Assembly: GCA_947644715.1 (NCBI GenBank)
Contig: CANSAP010000013.1
Span: forward strand, 1 to 51,376
Reading direction: 5' to 3'
Source of the DNA: an uncultured Bacteroidales bacterium
Lineage (GTDB): Bacteria > Bacteroidota > Bacteroidia > Bacteroidales > Muribaculaceae
Length of the DNA stretch: 51,376 nt
A program made the translations under genes and the position numbers. Shown in pieces: positions 24,528-32,741 of the stretch (position 1 is its first letter; each line of letters opens with the position of its first letter). The notes under the pieces were generated by a model. The model saw nothing but the letters and a program-made list of their open reading frames with translations. It did not search any database and was not told the origin of the DNA.

Positions 24528-25023
24528 GTCCCTAAGACTCTTGCCGGCTCTTGGCGCAATCATTGCCATCTGCGCCGGATGCTTTGCAGGTTGCTCCACC
24601 TCCGACTGCGACGACCTGCAAAACACCCTCCCCATGGCCGGCTTCTTCTCCACTGACTCCACCCCGACACCGACCACTCTCCCCCGCCTCACGCTCTACG
24701 GCATCGGTGCTCCGGGCGACTCCTTGCTCCTCGACTCCGCACTGGCTGTCAGCGAAGCCTATCTCCCGTTCCGCATCGACTCCCGCACAACCTCTTTCGT
24801 GCTCGACTACCTGCAAGGCTCCATGCGCGACACGATTACTTTCACCTACGACCTCTCCCCCCGTTTCTCTTCAATGGAATGCGGCGTGGTCTACGACTAC
24901 ACCCCCACGGCAATCACTCACACCCGCACCCTCATTGACTCTGTGACCTGCCCGCAAGGAATCATAACCAACGTTCCCGGGCAGAACCTGCGCATCTATC
25001 TCAAAACATCGCCGCTGCAATGA
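24514..25023 (+). CDS. DUF6452-type lipoprotein
   Basis: A 169-residue lipoprotein resembling DUF6452, a Bacteroidales family. It opens with GTG at 24514 inside the end of the glycosyltransferase gene. The signal segment (about 8-26) ends in a lipobox with two candidate cysteines (AGCFAGC). The mature part starts with SDCDDLQNT and is beta-rich. It is followed by a DUF6048-type gene overlapping by four bases (ATGA), a pairing commonly seen in Bacteroides genomes. The function is unknown. Co-occurrence suggests a joint envelope role. Confidence 0.75.
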   Translation: MKNFKSLRLLPALGAIIAICAGCFAGCSTSDCDDLQNTLPMAGFFSTDSTPTPTTLPRLTLYGIGAPGDSLLLDSALAVSEAYLPFRIDSRTTSFVLDYLQGSMRDTITFTYDLSPRFSSMECGVVYDYTPTAITHTRTLIDSVTCPQGIITNVPGQNLRIYLKTSPLQ

Positions 25024-25856
25024 AACTACTGCCGCGTCTGCTCCCTATGTTCTGCTGCTTGGGTATCGGTCTCTCTGCCGCCGCCCAACGCAATGTCACA
25101 CCCGTAGAAACTGACGATAAAAAGCCACCTACACCCACTCTCCACTACTACGATAAGCATGGCGATCCGCTCCCCGAGCCGGTGCTCTTCCTCGCCACAC
25201 TCGACACCGTAACCACAACCTCCAACGCCGCACGCCCGATTTATCCCCGCCTGCAATCCATCGATTTCGGCCTCAACTTCTTCGACGGCATTCTTGTCCT
25301 TGCAGGTCAGCACTACGGCGGTGCTGACATCTGGGCCTCACTCTCAATGTGGAACTGGCTGTTTCCAACCGTTGAATTCGGACTCGGCGCGGCAAGGAAC
25401 TCCCCGAAAGACAAAAACTTCACCTACAAAGGCAAGCTGTCGCCATATCTGCGCATCGGCGCCGACTATAATTTCCTGTATAAGAGCAACCCCCGATACC
25501 GTGCTTTCGTAGGTCTGCGCGCCGGTTACTCTCATTTCACTTATGACGTGACCGACATCACCATCGACTCCCCCTATTGGGATGAGAGTCAAAGCCTGGC
25601 TCTCACCGGCCAAAAGAGCCACGCCTTCTGGGGTGAAATACTGGCCGGCCTGCGAGTTGATATCTTCAAAAACCTCTCCTTAGGCTGGACCATCCGCTAC
25701 CACACACTCTTCGGACATCCCTCCGGCTCCGCCGGCACCCCCTGGTATATACCCGGCTACGGCTCCCGCACCTCCCCCATCACAGCAACATTCTCAGTCA
25801 TCTACACTCTCCCTCTGCACCGCGACACAGGTTCCACTCCCAACCCCGCACCCTGA
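25020..25856 (+). CDS. DUF6048-type outer membrane beta-barrel protein
   Basis: A 278-residue exported protein with a signal peptide (about 1-22) and alternating aromatic/hydrophobic strands typical of a small outer-membrane barrel (IDFGLNFFDGILVLAGQHYGG, LGWTIRYHTLFG). It resembles DUF6048 and directly overlaps the DUF6452 partner, so the two are translationally coupled. It is the last gene of the DUF4199 > GT2 > DUF6452 > DUF6048 operon and converges on rpsA. The function is unknown. Confidence 0.78.
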   Translation: MKLLPRLLPMFCCLGIGLSAAAQRNVTPVETDDKKPPTPTLHYYDKHGDPLPEPVLFLATLDTVTTTSNAARPIYPRLQSIDFGLNFFDGILVLAGQHYGGADIWASLSMWNWLFPTVEFGLGAARNSPKDKNFTYKGKLSPYLRIGADYNFLYKSNPRYRAFVGLRAGYSHFTYDVTDITIDSPYWDESQSLALTGQKSHAFWGEILAGLRVDIFKNLSLGWTIRYHTLFGHPSGSAGTPWYIPGYGSRTSPITATFSVIYTLPLHRDTGSTPNPAP

Positions 25857-25906
25857 TTCTCACGTTTTTTTCACCGACTACAATAACGCTCCGGCTCAAC
25901 ACAATA

Positions 25907-25937
25907 ATCCCCGATGCCTCACTGAGACACCGGGGAT
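25907..25937 (-). terminator. Terminator of rpsA (possibly shared)
   Basis: A 14-bp stem with G-U pairs on the minus strand (25931-25937 with 25907-25913, and an inner helix) and a 3-base loop, 32 bases past the rpsA stop. The following T content is modest. It lies between convergent genes and could also serve the DUF6048 gene. Confidence 0.65.
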
Positions 25938-25968
25938 AAATGTATGCAGGGATTATTCTGCTTGCTGA

Positions 25969-27762
25969 TTACTTAGCCTCGCCTTCGAGCTTCTGCTTGA
26001 GAGCCTGAAGAGCATCGAGGTCGCCGAGGGTAGTCTTCTCGATTGCGGGAGCTGCTACCTTCTCTTCAGCAGGACGACGCTCAGAGCGAGCTGCGCGGGC
26101 TTCGCCACGTGCGCGGCGAGCTTCCTGCTTCTCTACATCTTCGCGGATGCGGCTGTGAGAGAGGATGATGCGCTTGCTGTCCTTGTTGAATTCGATAACC
26201 TTGAAGGGGAGCTTCTCGTCGAGCTTGGCCTGTGAGCCATCCTCCTTAACGAGGTGCTTGGGAGTAGCAAAGCCTTCAACACCATATTCGAGAGCGATTA
26301 CTGCACCCTTGTCCATCACCTCAGTGATTGTGCCTTCATGCACGCTGCCTACGGTGAAGATGGTCTCGAATACTTCCCAGGGATTCTCCTCGAGCTGCTT
26401 GTGGCCGAGTGAAAGACGACGGTTGTCCTTGTCGATTTCGAGAACTACAACCTCGATGTCGTTGCCCACCTTGGTGAACTCGCTGGGGTGTTTGATTTTC
26501 TTGGTCCAGGAAAGGTCGGAGATGTGGATGAGGCCGTCTACGCCCTCTTCGATTTCCACGAATACACCGAAGTTGGTGAAGTTGCGAACCTTGGCGGTGT
26601 GATGGCTGCCGAGAGCATACTTCTGCTCAACATCTTCCCAGGGATCTTTCTTGAGCTGCTTGAGGCCGAGGCTCATCTTGCGCTCCTCGCGGTCGAGAGT
26701 GAGAACCACTGCCTCTACCTCGTCGCCCACTTTGAGGAAGTCCTGAGCGGAACGCAGGTGCTGGCTCCAGCTCATCTCGCTCACGTGGATCAGGCCTTCA
26801 ACGCCGGGAGCAACCTCCACGAATGCGCCGTAGTCAGCCATAACCACTACTTTACCCTTCACGCGGTCGCCCACCTTGAGGTTAGCGTCAAGAGCATCCC
26901 AGGGATGGGGCATGAGCTGCTTGAGGCCGAGAGCGATGCGCTTCTTCTCGTTGTCGAAGTCAAGGATAACAACGTTGAGCTTCTGGTCGAGGCTTACAAC
27001 CTCCTTGGGATCGCTTACGCGGCCCCAGCTCAGGTCGGTGATGTGTACGAGACCATCTACGCCACCCAGGTCGATGAATACACCGTAGGGAGTGATGTTC
27101 TTGACAGTACCCTCGAGCACCTGACCCTTTTCGAGCTTGGCGATGAGTTCCTTCTTCTGAGCCTCGAGTTCAGCCTCGATGAGAGCCTTGTGAGATACCA
27201 CTACGTTGCGGTACTCCTGGTTGATTTTAACAACCTTGAACTCCATGGTCTTGTCGACATACATGTCGTAGTCGCGGATGGGACGCACGTCAATCTGGCT
27301 GCCGGGCAGGAATGCCTCGATGCCGAATACGTCAACAATCATACCACCCTTGGTGCGGCACTTCACGTAGCCGGTGATGATTTCGTTGTTCTCAAGAGCC
27401 TTGTTCACGCGCTCCCAGCTGCGTGAAGCGCAGGCCTTGCGGTGGGAGAGCACGAGCTGACCCTTCTTGTCCTCCTGGTTCTCGATGAACACCTCTACCT
27501 TGTCGCCCACCTTGAGGTCGGGGTTGTAGCGGAATTCAGAGCTGGAGATGATGCCGTCGCTCTTATAGCCGATGTTAACCACAACCTCGCGCTTGTTGAT
27601 TGAGATTACGGTACCTTCGGTTATCTCTTTGTCTTTTACTGCGTTAAGGGTCTCATCATAAGTTTTGGTGAGTTCCTCGCGGCTCTTGTCGGCGGCGGTG
27701 TCGCCCTGTTCAAAGGCTTCCCAATCGAAGTCCTCGATGGGAGTGTTTTTAAGTTCGCTCAT
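25969..27762 (-). CDS. rpsA: 30S ribosomal protein S1
   Basis: A 597-residue protein with six S1 RNA-binding repeats between about residues 45 and 545. Signature stretches such as GVFIDLGGVDGLVHITDLSW, GAFVEVAPGVEGLIHVSEMSW and GVFVEIEEGVDGLIHISDLSW mark repeats three to five. It binds mRNA on the small subunit and promotes initiation, which is of special weight in Bacteroidetes because their mRNAs lack Shine-Dalgarno sites. It is a single-gene unit with a canonical promoter at 27880-27911 and a leader of about 110 bases that starts with a hairpin. The Glu/Arg/Ala-rich tail is normal for this group. Confidence 0.98.
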   Translation of the reverse strand: MSELKNTPIEDFDWEAFEQGDTAADKSREELTKTYDETLNAVKDKEITEGTVISINKREVVVNIGYKSDGIISSSEFRYNPDLKVGDKVEVFIENQEDKKGQLVLSHRKACASRSWERVNKALENNEIITGYVKCRTKGGMIVDVFGIEAFLPGSQIDVRPIRDYDMYVDKTMEFKVVKINQEYRNVVVSHKALIEAELEAQKKELIAKLEKGQVLEGTVKNITPYGVFIDLGGVDGLVHITDLSWGRVSDPKEVVSLDQKLNVVILDFDNEKKRIALGLKQLMPHPWDALDANLKVGDRVKGKVVVMADYGAFVEVAPGVEGLIHVSEMSWSQHLRSAQDFLKVGDEVEAVVLTLDREERKMSLGLKQLKKDPWEDVEQKYALGSHHTAKVRNFTNFGVFVEIEEGVDGLIHISDLSWTKKIKHPSEFTKVGNDIEVVVLEIDKDNRRLSLGHKQLEENPWEVFETIFTVGSVHEGTITEVMDKGAVIALEYGVEGFATPKHLVKEDGSQAKLDEKLPFKVIEFNKDSKRIILSHSRIREDVEKQEARRARGEARAARSERRPAEEKVAAPAIEKTTLGDLDALQALKQKLEGEAK

Positions 27763-27853
27763 TAAATGCGAATTTGTTGGAATGTGGAGAATGCCGGTGA
27801 TATGTCCACCCTGCCTCTCCGGGTTAATAATTTATTTGTTATCTCGTCCGGTT

Positions 27854-27869
27854 GCTTCCGGCAGGAAGC
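27854..27869 (-). promoter_or_regulatory. 5'-end hairpin in the rpsA leader
   Basis: A 6-bp stem (27854-27859 with 27864-27869, 4-base loop) lies within about 5-20 bases of the predicted rpsA transcript start. The overlapping palindrome GGAAGCTTCC (27864-27873) offers an alternative fold. Confidence 0.4.
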
Positions 27870-27879
27870 TTCCGGGCGG

Positions 27880-27911
27880 CAAAGTTACAAATTATTTCTC
27901 ACACGGCCAAA
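27880..27911 (-). promoter_or_regulatory. Promoter of rpsA
   Basis: -7 box TAACTTTG (27887-27880) and -33 TTTG (27911-27908) on the minus strand, exactly 20 bases apart. The predicted transcript start is near 27873. Confidence 0.85.
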
Positions 27912-27953
27912 CCTAACCTGCTAATTTTTCCGCTATTTACGCTCCGGCCGTTC

Positions 27954-29420
27954 CTATTCGGTGACCACGATGGTCTTCAGCAATGCGGGCAGCAAATCAT
28001 CTTTGGACGCAGCGGGCATCAGGTGCTCCACCTTTGCCCGCAGTTCAGCCGCGCGGACTTCATCCTTCTCCACCCCTTTGCCGGAGGCATAAAGCGAGGC
28101 AAGCGCGAGAGCGGCCTGTCCGCTGCCGGCCTCGGCGGCCTGTTCCAGAAGTTTCACACCCTCGGCCACATTCTTTTTCATTCCGGTGCCATCGAGGTTG
28201 AACAGTCCAAGGTTATATAGCGCCACCGGTTCTCCGGCCTTAGCTGAGGACTTCAGAAGCGAGATTCCTTTTTTCAGGTTATAATCCGAGTATGCCTGTG
28301 TGCAGTAGATGAGTCCTTCCATGGTGCGCGCCTCATCCTTATTGGTGCGCTCCAGCTTGCGGAACTGGTTCATGGCCTGCGCATAGGCTCCACCGCGCAT
28401 CAGCTTCATGCCACGCACATATGTGGCAAACGGAGAATCAGGAATGGTGTCGTTAATCAGTTTCGTGAAGGCGAGCTTATGCCCCTTGGCGGCGGCTCGC
28501 TCCAACATGCGGAGAGCCTCCGCAAAACGGGGTTGAGTCCCTTCGCCGGTGGCAAGCGCACGCCCGAGGAAATAGAGGCCGTAGTGATTACCACCCTCGG
28601 CGGCCTTGCGATACCATTTAACGGCGAGCGACGGATTCTGAACCACCCCGTCCCCTATGCTGTAAGAGCGGCCGAGATAGTAATCAGCCATAGGGAACCC
28701 TCCCTCGGCGGCACGCGTAAGATATTCTATTCCGCGCTCCTTGTCAGGCTCCACATCCTTCCCTTCGAGCAGAATCTTGCCTGCCCAGAAACAGGCAGAA
28801 GGATTCCCTCTGTCGGCCAGCGGGAGATACTGTTCAAGCGCCTCATCATATTTTCCGGCATTCAGCAGCGCTTTGCCGTGGCTGAGCATCTGCTCTTCAT
28901 CCTGAGTGGCATCAGCTATGACGCCTAAATATTTGCCGTACAGCTCATTGTTGCGGGGCACAACCACCTCGTCGCCGTTCTTCAATCCCCGCTTATAGAT
29001 ATCGGCCAACAGGCGCGCGCTCCACAGGTCACCCTCATCAGCCCTCTCCGTATATTCCTGAAGAGTGGCACGGCTTCCAAGGCGAATGGCACGACGCACC
29101 AGCCCGGCAGCACGGGTGGAGTCGACCTCCACTCCATGCCCGCGCAGATAGCATTTGGCGAGGTTGGCGGCAGCCCCGGCATTCTCCTGCTTCAGCGCAC
29201 GAAGCCACCACTGCACCGCCTTCGCATAGTCCCGGTCATAATGTTCTCCGTTATAGTACCACACGCCGACACTGTTCTGAGCGGCGGCATCCCCCTGCTC
29301 GGCAAGCTCCACGATATGTTGCAGCGAGTCCCGCACCTCGGGAGCGAGAGCCTGCTTCTCTCCCCGCGCAGCGAAGCAGAACGGGAAGAGCATAAGCAGC
29401 AAAAAAGTCAATCTAAACAT
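27954..29420 (-). CDS. Secreted Sel1-repeat protein
   Basis: A 488-residue exported protein with a signal peptide (1-19, ending CFAARG) followed by Sel1-like (TPR-related) helical repeats over nearly the whole length. Repeats are visible as ADYYLGRSYSIGDGVVQNPS, GLYFLGRALATGEGTQ and ALYNLGLFNLDGTGMKKN. Sel1 repeats form solenoids that hold protein partners. It is the third gene of the unit Thr-Pro-repeat protein > FHA/zinc-ribbon protein > Sel1, with a ten-base gap upstream. Its partner is unknown, but the neighbouring FHA proteins and caspase-like protease suggest a signalling or scaffold job. Confidence 0.88.
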   Translation of the reverse strand: MFRLTFLLLMLFPFCFAARGEKQALAPEVRDSLQHIVELAEQGDAAAQNSVGVWYYNGEHYDRDYAKAVQWWLRALKQENAGAAANLAKCYLRGHGVEVDSTRAAGLVRRAIRLGSRATLQEYTERADEGDLWSARLLADIYKRGLKNGDEVVVPRNNELYGKYLGVIADATQDEEQMLSHGKALLNAGKYDEALEQYLPLADRGNPSACFWAGKILLEGKDVEPDKERGIEYLTRAAEGGFPMADYYLGRSYSIGDGVVQNPSLAVKWYRKAAEGGNHYGLYFLGRALATGEGTQPRFAEALRMLERAAAKGHKLAFTKLINDTIPDSPFATYVRGMKLMRGGAYAQAMNQFRKLERTNKDEARTMEGLIYCTQAYSDYNLKKGISLLKSSAKAGEPVALYNLGLFNLDGTGMKKNVAEGVKLLEQAAEAGSGQAALALASLYASGKGVEKDEVRAAELRAKVEHLMPAASKDDLLPALLKTIVVTE

Positions 29421-29430
29421 ATAATATTAT

Positions 29431-30333
29431 TTACATTCCCGGGAAACGCTGCGCCTTCTCATCCTCCAGGAAACGGAACAGAGTGCCTCCCAAACGGATT
29501 TCTTCGCCGAAAGCCAGATACACCTCCTCACCCTGAGTCAGAGCGCGACCGCAGTGCAACACGGGATTGGTGGCATTCAGCACCCGCAACAGATAACGAT
29601 AACCGTCACGCTGGGTAAAGAATGCTGAGATGGAGATGGACTGACGCGACATGGAGCTGTCACCCTTGATGTTAATGGTGCTCGGTTTCTCATTATCGGC
29701 GCGCCCCACAATATGTTCTCCAAGCGGCAAAGCATAATCCACACGGCGCCACAGCGAACGCACCTGCACCAATTTCCCTTGGCGCCCATTGAAGTGTTCC
29801 GGGTCAATCAGCACCGTATGGTTGCGGAACATGACGCGGGTCTTGCCCTTACAGCCGGGGCAGCTGAATGTCAGCATTCCCTCCTTGGTAGCCGTATAGC
29901 TCAACTTGCGCTCCCTGCAATGCGGGCAGGTAAAGACTGACTTCTCCCCTACGGCAAAGCTGGTTGCGCCATCAGGATATTCCTCAAGGTCAATCACATC
30001 ATGGGCAGAATTGTCTGCCGGAGCGTCAGCCCTCTTTCCCTCCTCATGCGGTTTCTTATCCGTCTCCGGGAGGGGCTGCTTCTTTCCCGGCTGCTTTATC
30101 TCAGGTTTACCGGGAGTATCAGGCACTGGAGGGCGGTCAGTGACATCCTCTGCCGCAACAGCTCCTGTCGGGGATTGCTTCACAGCCGGAGCGGGCACCT
30201 TCACCGTGACCGCAGCGCCGCAATGCGGACAGGTCACTTTGAAATAACCCGGCTTACCCGGATAACGCATCTTGAAGAGTTTGCCACAGTCAGAGTTCGT
30301 GCAATGGAAACCAAAAACGGGTGTATCAGCCAT
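29431..30333 (-). CDS. Double zinc-ribbon and FHA-domain protein
   Basis: A 300-residue cytosolic protein. The first zinc ribbon uses C11, C16, C35 and C38. A Pro/Lys-rich linker follows (about 48-115), then a second ribbon with C136, C139, C158 and C161. The C-terminal FHA domain (about 195-290) shows G210-R211, S229-R230 and N253, the residues that bind phosphothreonine in this fold. It has no signal peptide. It lies between the Thr-Pro-repeat gene (27 bases upstream) and the Sel1 gene. It probably reads a phosphorylated partner. No Ser/Thr kinase is present in this window. Confidence 0.85.
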   Translation of the reverse strand: MADTPVFGFHCTNSDCGKLFKMRYPGKPGYFKVTCPHCGAAVTVKVPAPAVKQSPTGAVAAEDVTDRPPVPDTPGKPEIKQPGKKQPLPETDKKPHEEGKRADAPADNSAHDVIDLEEYPDGATSFAVGEKSVFTCPHCRERKLSYTATKEGMLTFSCPGCKGKTRVMFRNHTVLIDPEHFNGRQGKLVQVRSLWRRVDYALPLGEHIVGRADNEKPSTINIKGDSSMSRQSISISAFFTQRDGYRYLLRVLNATNPVLHCGRALTQGEEVYLAFGEEIRLGGTLFRFLEDEKAQRFPGM

Positions 30334-30360
30334 AGTGTCAGCAGAATATCATCAGTTTAT

Positions 30361-31191
30361 TCAGGAAATGATGTCGTCAGTGAAATCCTCGCCGGCGAAG
30401 TTTTCTGTATTCTCACCATTGTTAGCCAGATAGTCATCAGCGCCGGCCATGCCAACCTCGGCATCACCCACATTGATAGCAAGATCCGAGACATCGGTCA
30501 TAGAGCCATCCTGCGTTTGGCTGATATCGAAAATCTGGTCGCCGTCAACATCCACGAGCAGGATAGGCTCTCCATTCTGGTCATAAGCCAATGCGGCAGC
30601 CACCACCTCACCGTCGTCGCCATGGATCATCTGCACCTCCTGATAGTTGTCGGCATACATGATTCCGGCAGCCTCTTCATCGCCATCAATGTCCACATGC
30701 TCTTCGGCCAACACCTCATCCACCACTTGATCGGGATCAAGGTTTTGATCATCGAGCTGACGAATCTCCTCGTCGCTCAGCTCCCGCTCGGGAGTATCCG
30801 GACGTTCCGGAGTATCGGGGCGTTGCGGGGTGTCGGGACGCTCAGGAGTCTCGGGGGTCTGAGGGGTTTCAGGGGTTTCGGGAGTTTCAGGGGTTTCGGG
30901 AGTTTCGGTTTGATCCTGCGCAGGGCCGGGAGCAGTCTTCGGCTGATGATGACCGTTGTCTTCCGGAAGGTGCGGCTCGCTTATAGGAGTCTCGTCAGAG
31001 GGAACGGTTTCTTCCTCAGCTTTCACCACCTCCTCAGCTTTCTTGGCATCGAAGTGACGCTTGGCAGCCATGGCTGCGGCTGTGCCTGCTCCGGCCACAC
31101 CGACTGCTGCGGCAGCCACGCCGACCTTCTTAGCCGTGTCAGAGGAGTTATTACCCTGGTTGGAATACGGATTTATATTTGTAGTGCTCAT
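30361..31191 (-). CDS. Acidic Thr-Pro-repeat protein with alanine/glycine hydrophobic segment
   Basis: A 276-residue protein of no recognised family. Residues 23-42 are a hydrophobic Ala/Gly/Val segment, possibly a membrane helix. Residues 95-137 are a repeat array of Glu-Thr-Pro and Arg-Pro-Asp-Thr-Pro units. The C-terminal half is very acidic, with EF-hand/dockerin-like loops DIDGDEEAAG (167-176) and DVDGDQIFD (214-222) that could bind calcium. It has its own promoter (31225-31256) and leads the unit with the FHA/zinc-ribbon and Sel1 genes. Its array of threonines next to phosphothreonine-reading FHA genes is suggestive, but phosphorylation is only a hypothesis. Confidence 0.75.
   Translation of the reverse strand: MSTTNINPYSNQGNNSSDTAKKVGVAAAAVGVAGAGTAAAMAAKRHFDAKKAEEVVKAEEETVPSDETPISEPHLPEDNGHHQPKTAPGPAQDQTETPETPETPETPETPQTPETPERPDTPQRPDTPERPDTPERELSDEEIRQLDDQNLDPDQVVDEVLAEEHVDIDGDEEAAGIMYADNYQEVQMIHGDDGEVVAAALAYDQNGEPILLVDVDGDQIFDISQTQDGSMTDVSDLAINVGDAEVGMAGADDYLANNGENTENFAGEDFTDDIIS
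30781..30909 (-). repeat. In-frame 9-bp-type tandem repeat coding (E)TP / RPDTP units
   Basis: The coding DNA for residues 95-137 is built of variants of a 9-base unit (Glu-Thr-Pro) that grade into 15-18-base units (Arg-Pro-Asp-Thr-Pro). Copy-number change by slippage would keep the frame. Confidence 0.8.
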
Positions 31192-31224
31192 AATGATTGA
31201 TCTGTTATGTTATTATTTCTGATG

Positions 31225-31256
31225 CAAAATTACAACCGGTCCGGCTGCAATCCAAA
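31225..31256 (-). promoter_or_regulatory. Promoter of the Thr-Pro-repeat/FHA/Sel1 unit
   Basis: -7 box TAATTTTG (31232-31225) and -33 TTTG (31256-31253) on the minus strand, 20 bases apart. The start codon is at 31191. This separates the unit from the LytTR-FHA-caspase unit upstream. Confidence 0.8.
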
Positions 31257-31322
31257 TATTTTCGCGGGGCTTGTATCAACCCCCCGGATTCATGGACGAA
31301 AACGGGCGTTTTGGCGCATCAA

Positions 31323-32060
31323 TTATTTGTGGCGAATCACCACGCGTGACTGCATCTCCTTGGGTGCAATGAGCGTGGGATGCTGGCTGTGCTGCACACG
31401 ATTGCCGTTGGCATCCGTGTAGTAAGCCTTCGCACACTTGTTCGTAACATCATTATATATGTACTTGAAAAGCTCAAGTACGGTTACATCCTTATCAGCA
31501 TCAAAGTCAGCTTTGCCGCGCAATCCTTTCACCACGCTTCCGCCGAAATAGAATGGGCTGGCGCTTGCTTCGGCACCCAGCTCTTCGGCACGGGTTGCGG
31601 TGAACCAAGCCTGATCCTTATAATTCAGCACACCGGCATTCTTGGCCGAGCCTGAGTGGCAGCCACCCAGAAAGACGAGCTTCATGTTGGCTTTTGATTT
31701 GGCCAGCGTCTGCGCCAATTCCTTATAAGTAATGGTGCCGTCCACGCCGCAGAAACCGCCGTCGTAGCCGTGCCCCTCATGGAAGAATACGATGCGGTCT
31801 TCCGCTCCGGCGCGATTGACAATGGCATTCAGCTTTTCGCGGATGTTAGCCGTGGTGGCATACTTTGAGGTGAGCAGAGTGACATCTTTTGTCTGGAGCT
31901 TCATGGCATCAGCAAACTCTTTGGCTGCACGACTTGCCTGCGGCAGGTTATTCTCTGAACCATAATAATTAGATACGCCCACGGAGAGCACATAAACACG
32001 CGCCTGCATGGTCAGCGCCATACACACGAGCGCAACAAGCGATAAAATCTTGGTTTTCAT
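31323..32060 (-). CDS. Exported caspase-like cysteine protease (C14/metacaspase fold)
   Basis: A 245-residue protein with a signal peptide (about 1-20) that leads straight into a caspase-type p20 domain (RVYVLSVGVSNY). The catalytic pair is visible: H97 in EGHGYDG and C134 in FLGGCHSG. Later features are FDADKDVTVLELFKYI (about 186-201), as in bacterial C14 peptidases. It has no fused repeat, TIR or STAND domain. It probably acts in the periplasm or at the surface. It is third in the unit LytTR > membrane FHA > caspase, with 21 bases separating it from the FHA gene. Its substrate and the trigger for activation are unknown. Confidence 0.88.
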   Translation of the reverse strand: MKTKILSLVALVCMALTMQARVYVLSVGVSNYYGSENNLPQASRAAKEFADAMKLQTKDVTLLTSKYATTANIREKLNAIVNRAGAEDRIVFFHEGHGYDGGFCGVDGTITYKELAQTLAKSKANMKLVFLGGCHSGSAKNAGVLNYKDQAWFTATRAEELGAEASASPFYFGGSVVKGLRGKADFDADKDVTVLELFKYIYNDVTNKCAKAYYTDANGNRVQHSQHPTLIAPKEMQSRVVIRHK

Positions 32061-32081
32061 TATCTTGAGTAAGGTTAATTA

Positions 32082-32738
32082 TCAGGATGATTTGCACGCC
32101 TGGCACTTCAGGTTTGCAATAGCGAAGTCGCTCATTGGCATTCCGCACACGGGGCAGACGAACTCCGTCTGTCTCAGCGCCATAAGCTTCTTCAGCTGGT
32201 CGGTCTTTGGTCCGAACATTGTGCGGCTGAGCGTAGCAACCAAGCCGGTGAACAGCATAGGCGACATTCCGTTCAGACCATGACCGGAAAGCCATGACCA
32301 AAGCACGATGCCCACTGACAGCACTATGAAAATCGTCATAATCGTGTTAGCCATCTTCGAGCGTCGCTTGTTCTCAGCCTCCACATCGGCAATCGCCTTC
32401 TTATATAGATTGAAGCGCTTGCGCAGGTCGAGAAACTCATAGGCATAATTGCCGGGCTTCTCCACTGCGCGGTGAGCCATGAATGTGTAGCTCAGATGCG
32501 AGCCTTCACCCAGGCGGATAATTGTGTCTTCATCTATGCGCCGCTTCTCCACACGCTCGAAATTATTCGGACCGGTCTTCAGGAAAACGCCGTTTCCCTG
32601 CGGACCGGAAAGGTTTTCAATCCACCATTCGCCGGAGTCGGTGATAGTGAGTCGCGCATGTTTATGGCTGACCCCGCGGCAAGAGTCAGCAATCGTAAAG
32701 GGCTGCGTTCCGCCCCTGCCTATAATATATTCCTTCAT
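32082..32738 (-). CDS. Membrane FHA-domain protein with C-terminal zinc ribbon
   Basis: A 218-residue protein. The N-terminal FHA domain (1-88) has G7-R8, S24-H25-K26-H27 and N49-G50 at the phosphothreonine-binding positions. A charged helix (about 100-128) is followed by two transmembrane helices (about 131-150 and 158-172) and a C-terminal zinc ribbon with C195, C198, C212 and C215. Both soluble ends would face the cytosol. It lies three bases after the LytTR gene and 21 before the caspase gene. It may link an intracellular phosphorylation signal to the membrane, which is inference from domains. Confidence 0.85.
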   Translation of the reverse strand: MKEYIIGRGGTQPFTIADSCRGVSHKHARLTITDSGEWWIENLSGPQGNGVFLKTGPNNFERVEKRRIDEDTIIRLGEGSHLSYTFMAHRAVEKPGNYAYEFLDLRKRFNLYKKAIADVEAENKRRSKMANTIMTIFIVLSVGIVLWSWLSGHGLNGMSPMLFTGLVATLSRTMFGPKTDQLKKLMALRQTEFVCPVCGMPMSDFAIANLKCQACKSS

Positions 32739-32741
32739 AGT

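Noticed and set aside
26488..27426. 312-residue open frame on the plus strand
   Set aside because: It is an antisense shadow of rpsA, with hydrophobic filler and no recognisable domain.
30781..30909. Regular repeats considered as CRISPR-like
   Set aside because: The units are contiguous, in frame and coding, with no spacers.
30001..31200. 399-residue open frame on the plus strand
   Set aside because: It is antisense to the Thr-Pro-repeat and FHA genes. Its length comes from the repeat composition of the real gene.
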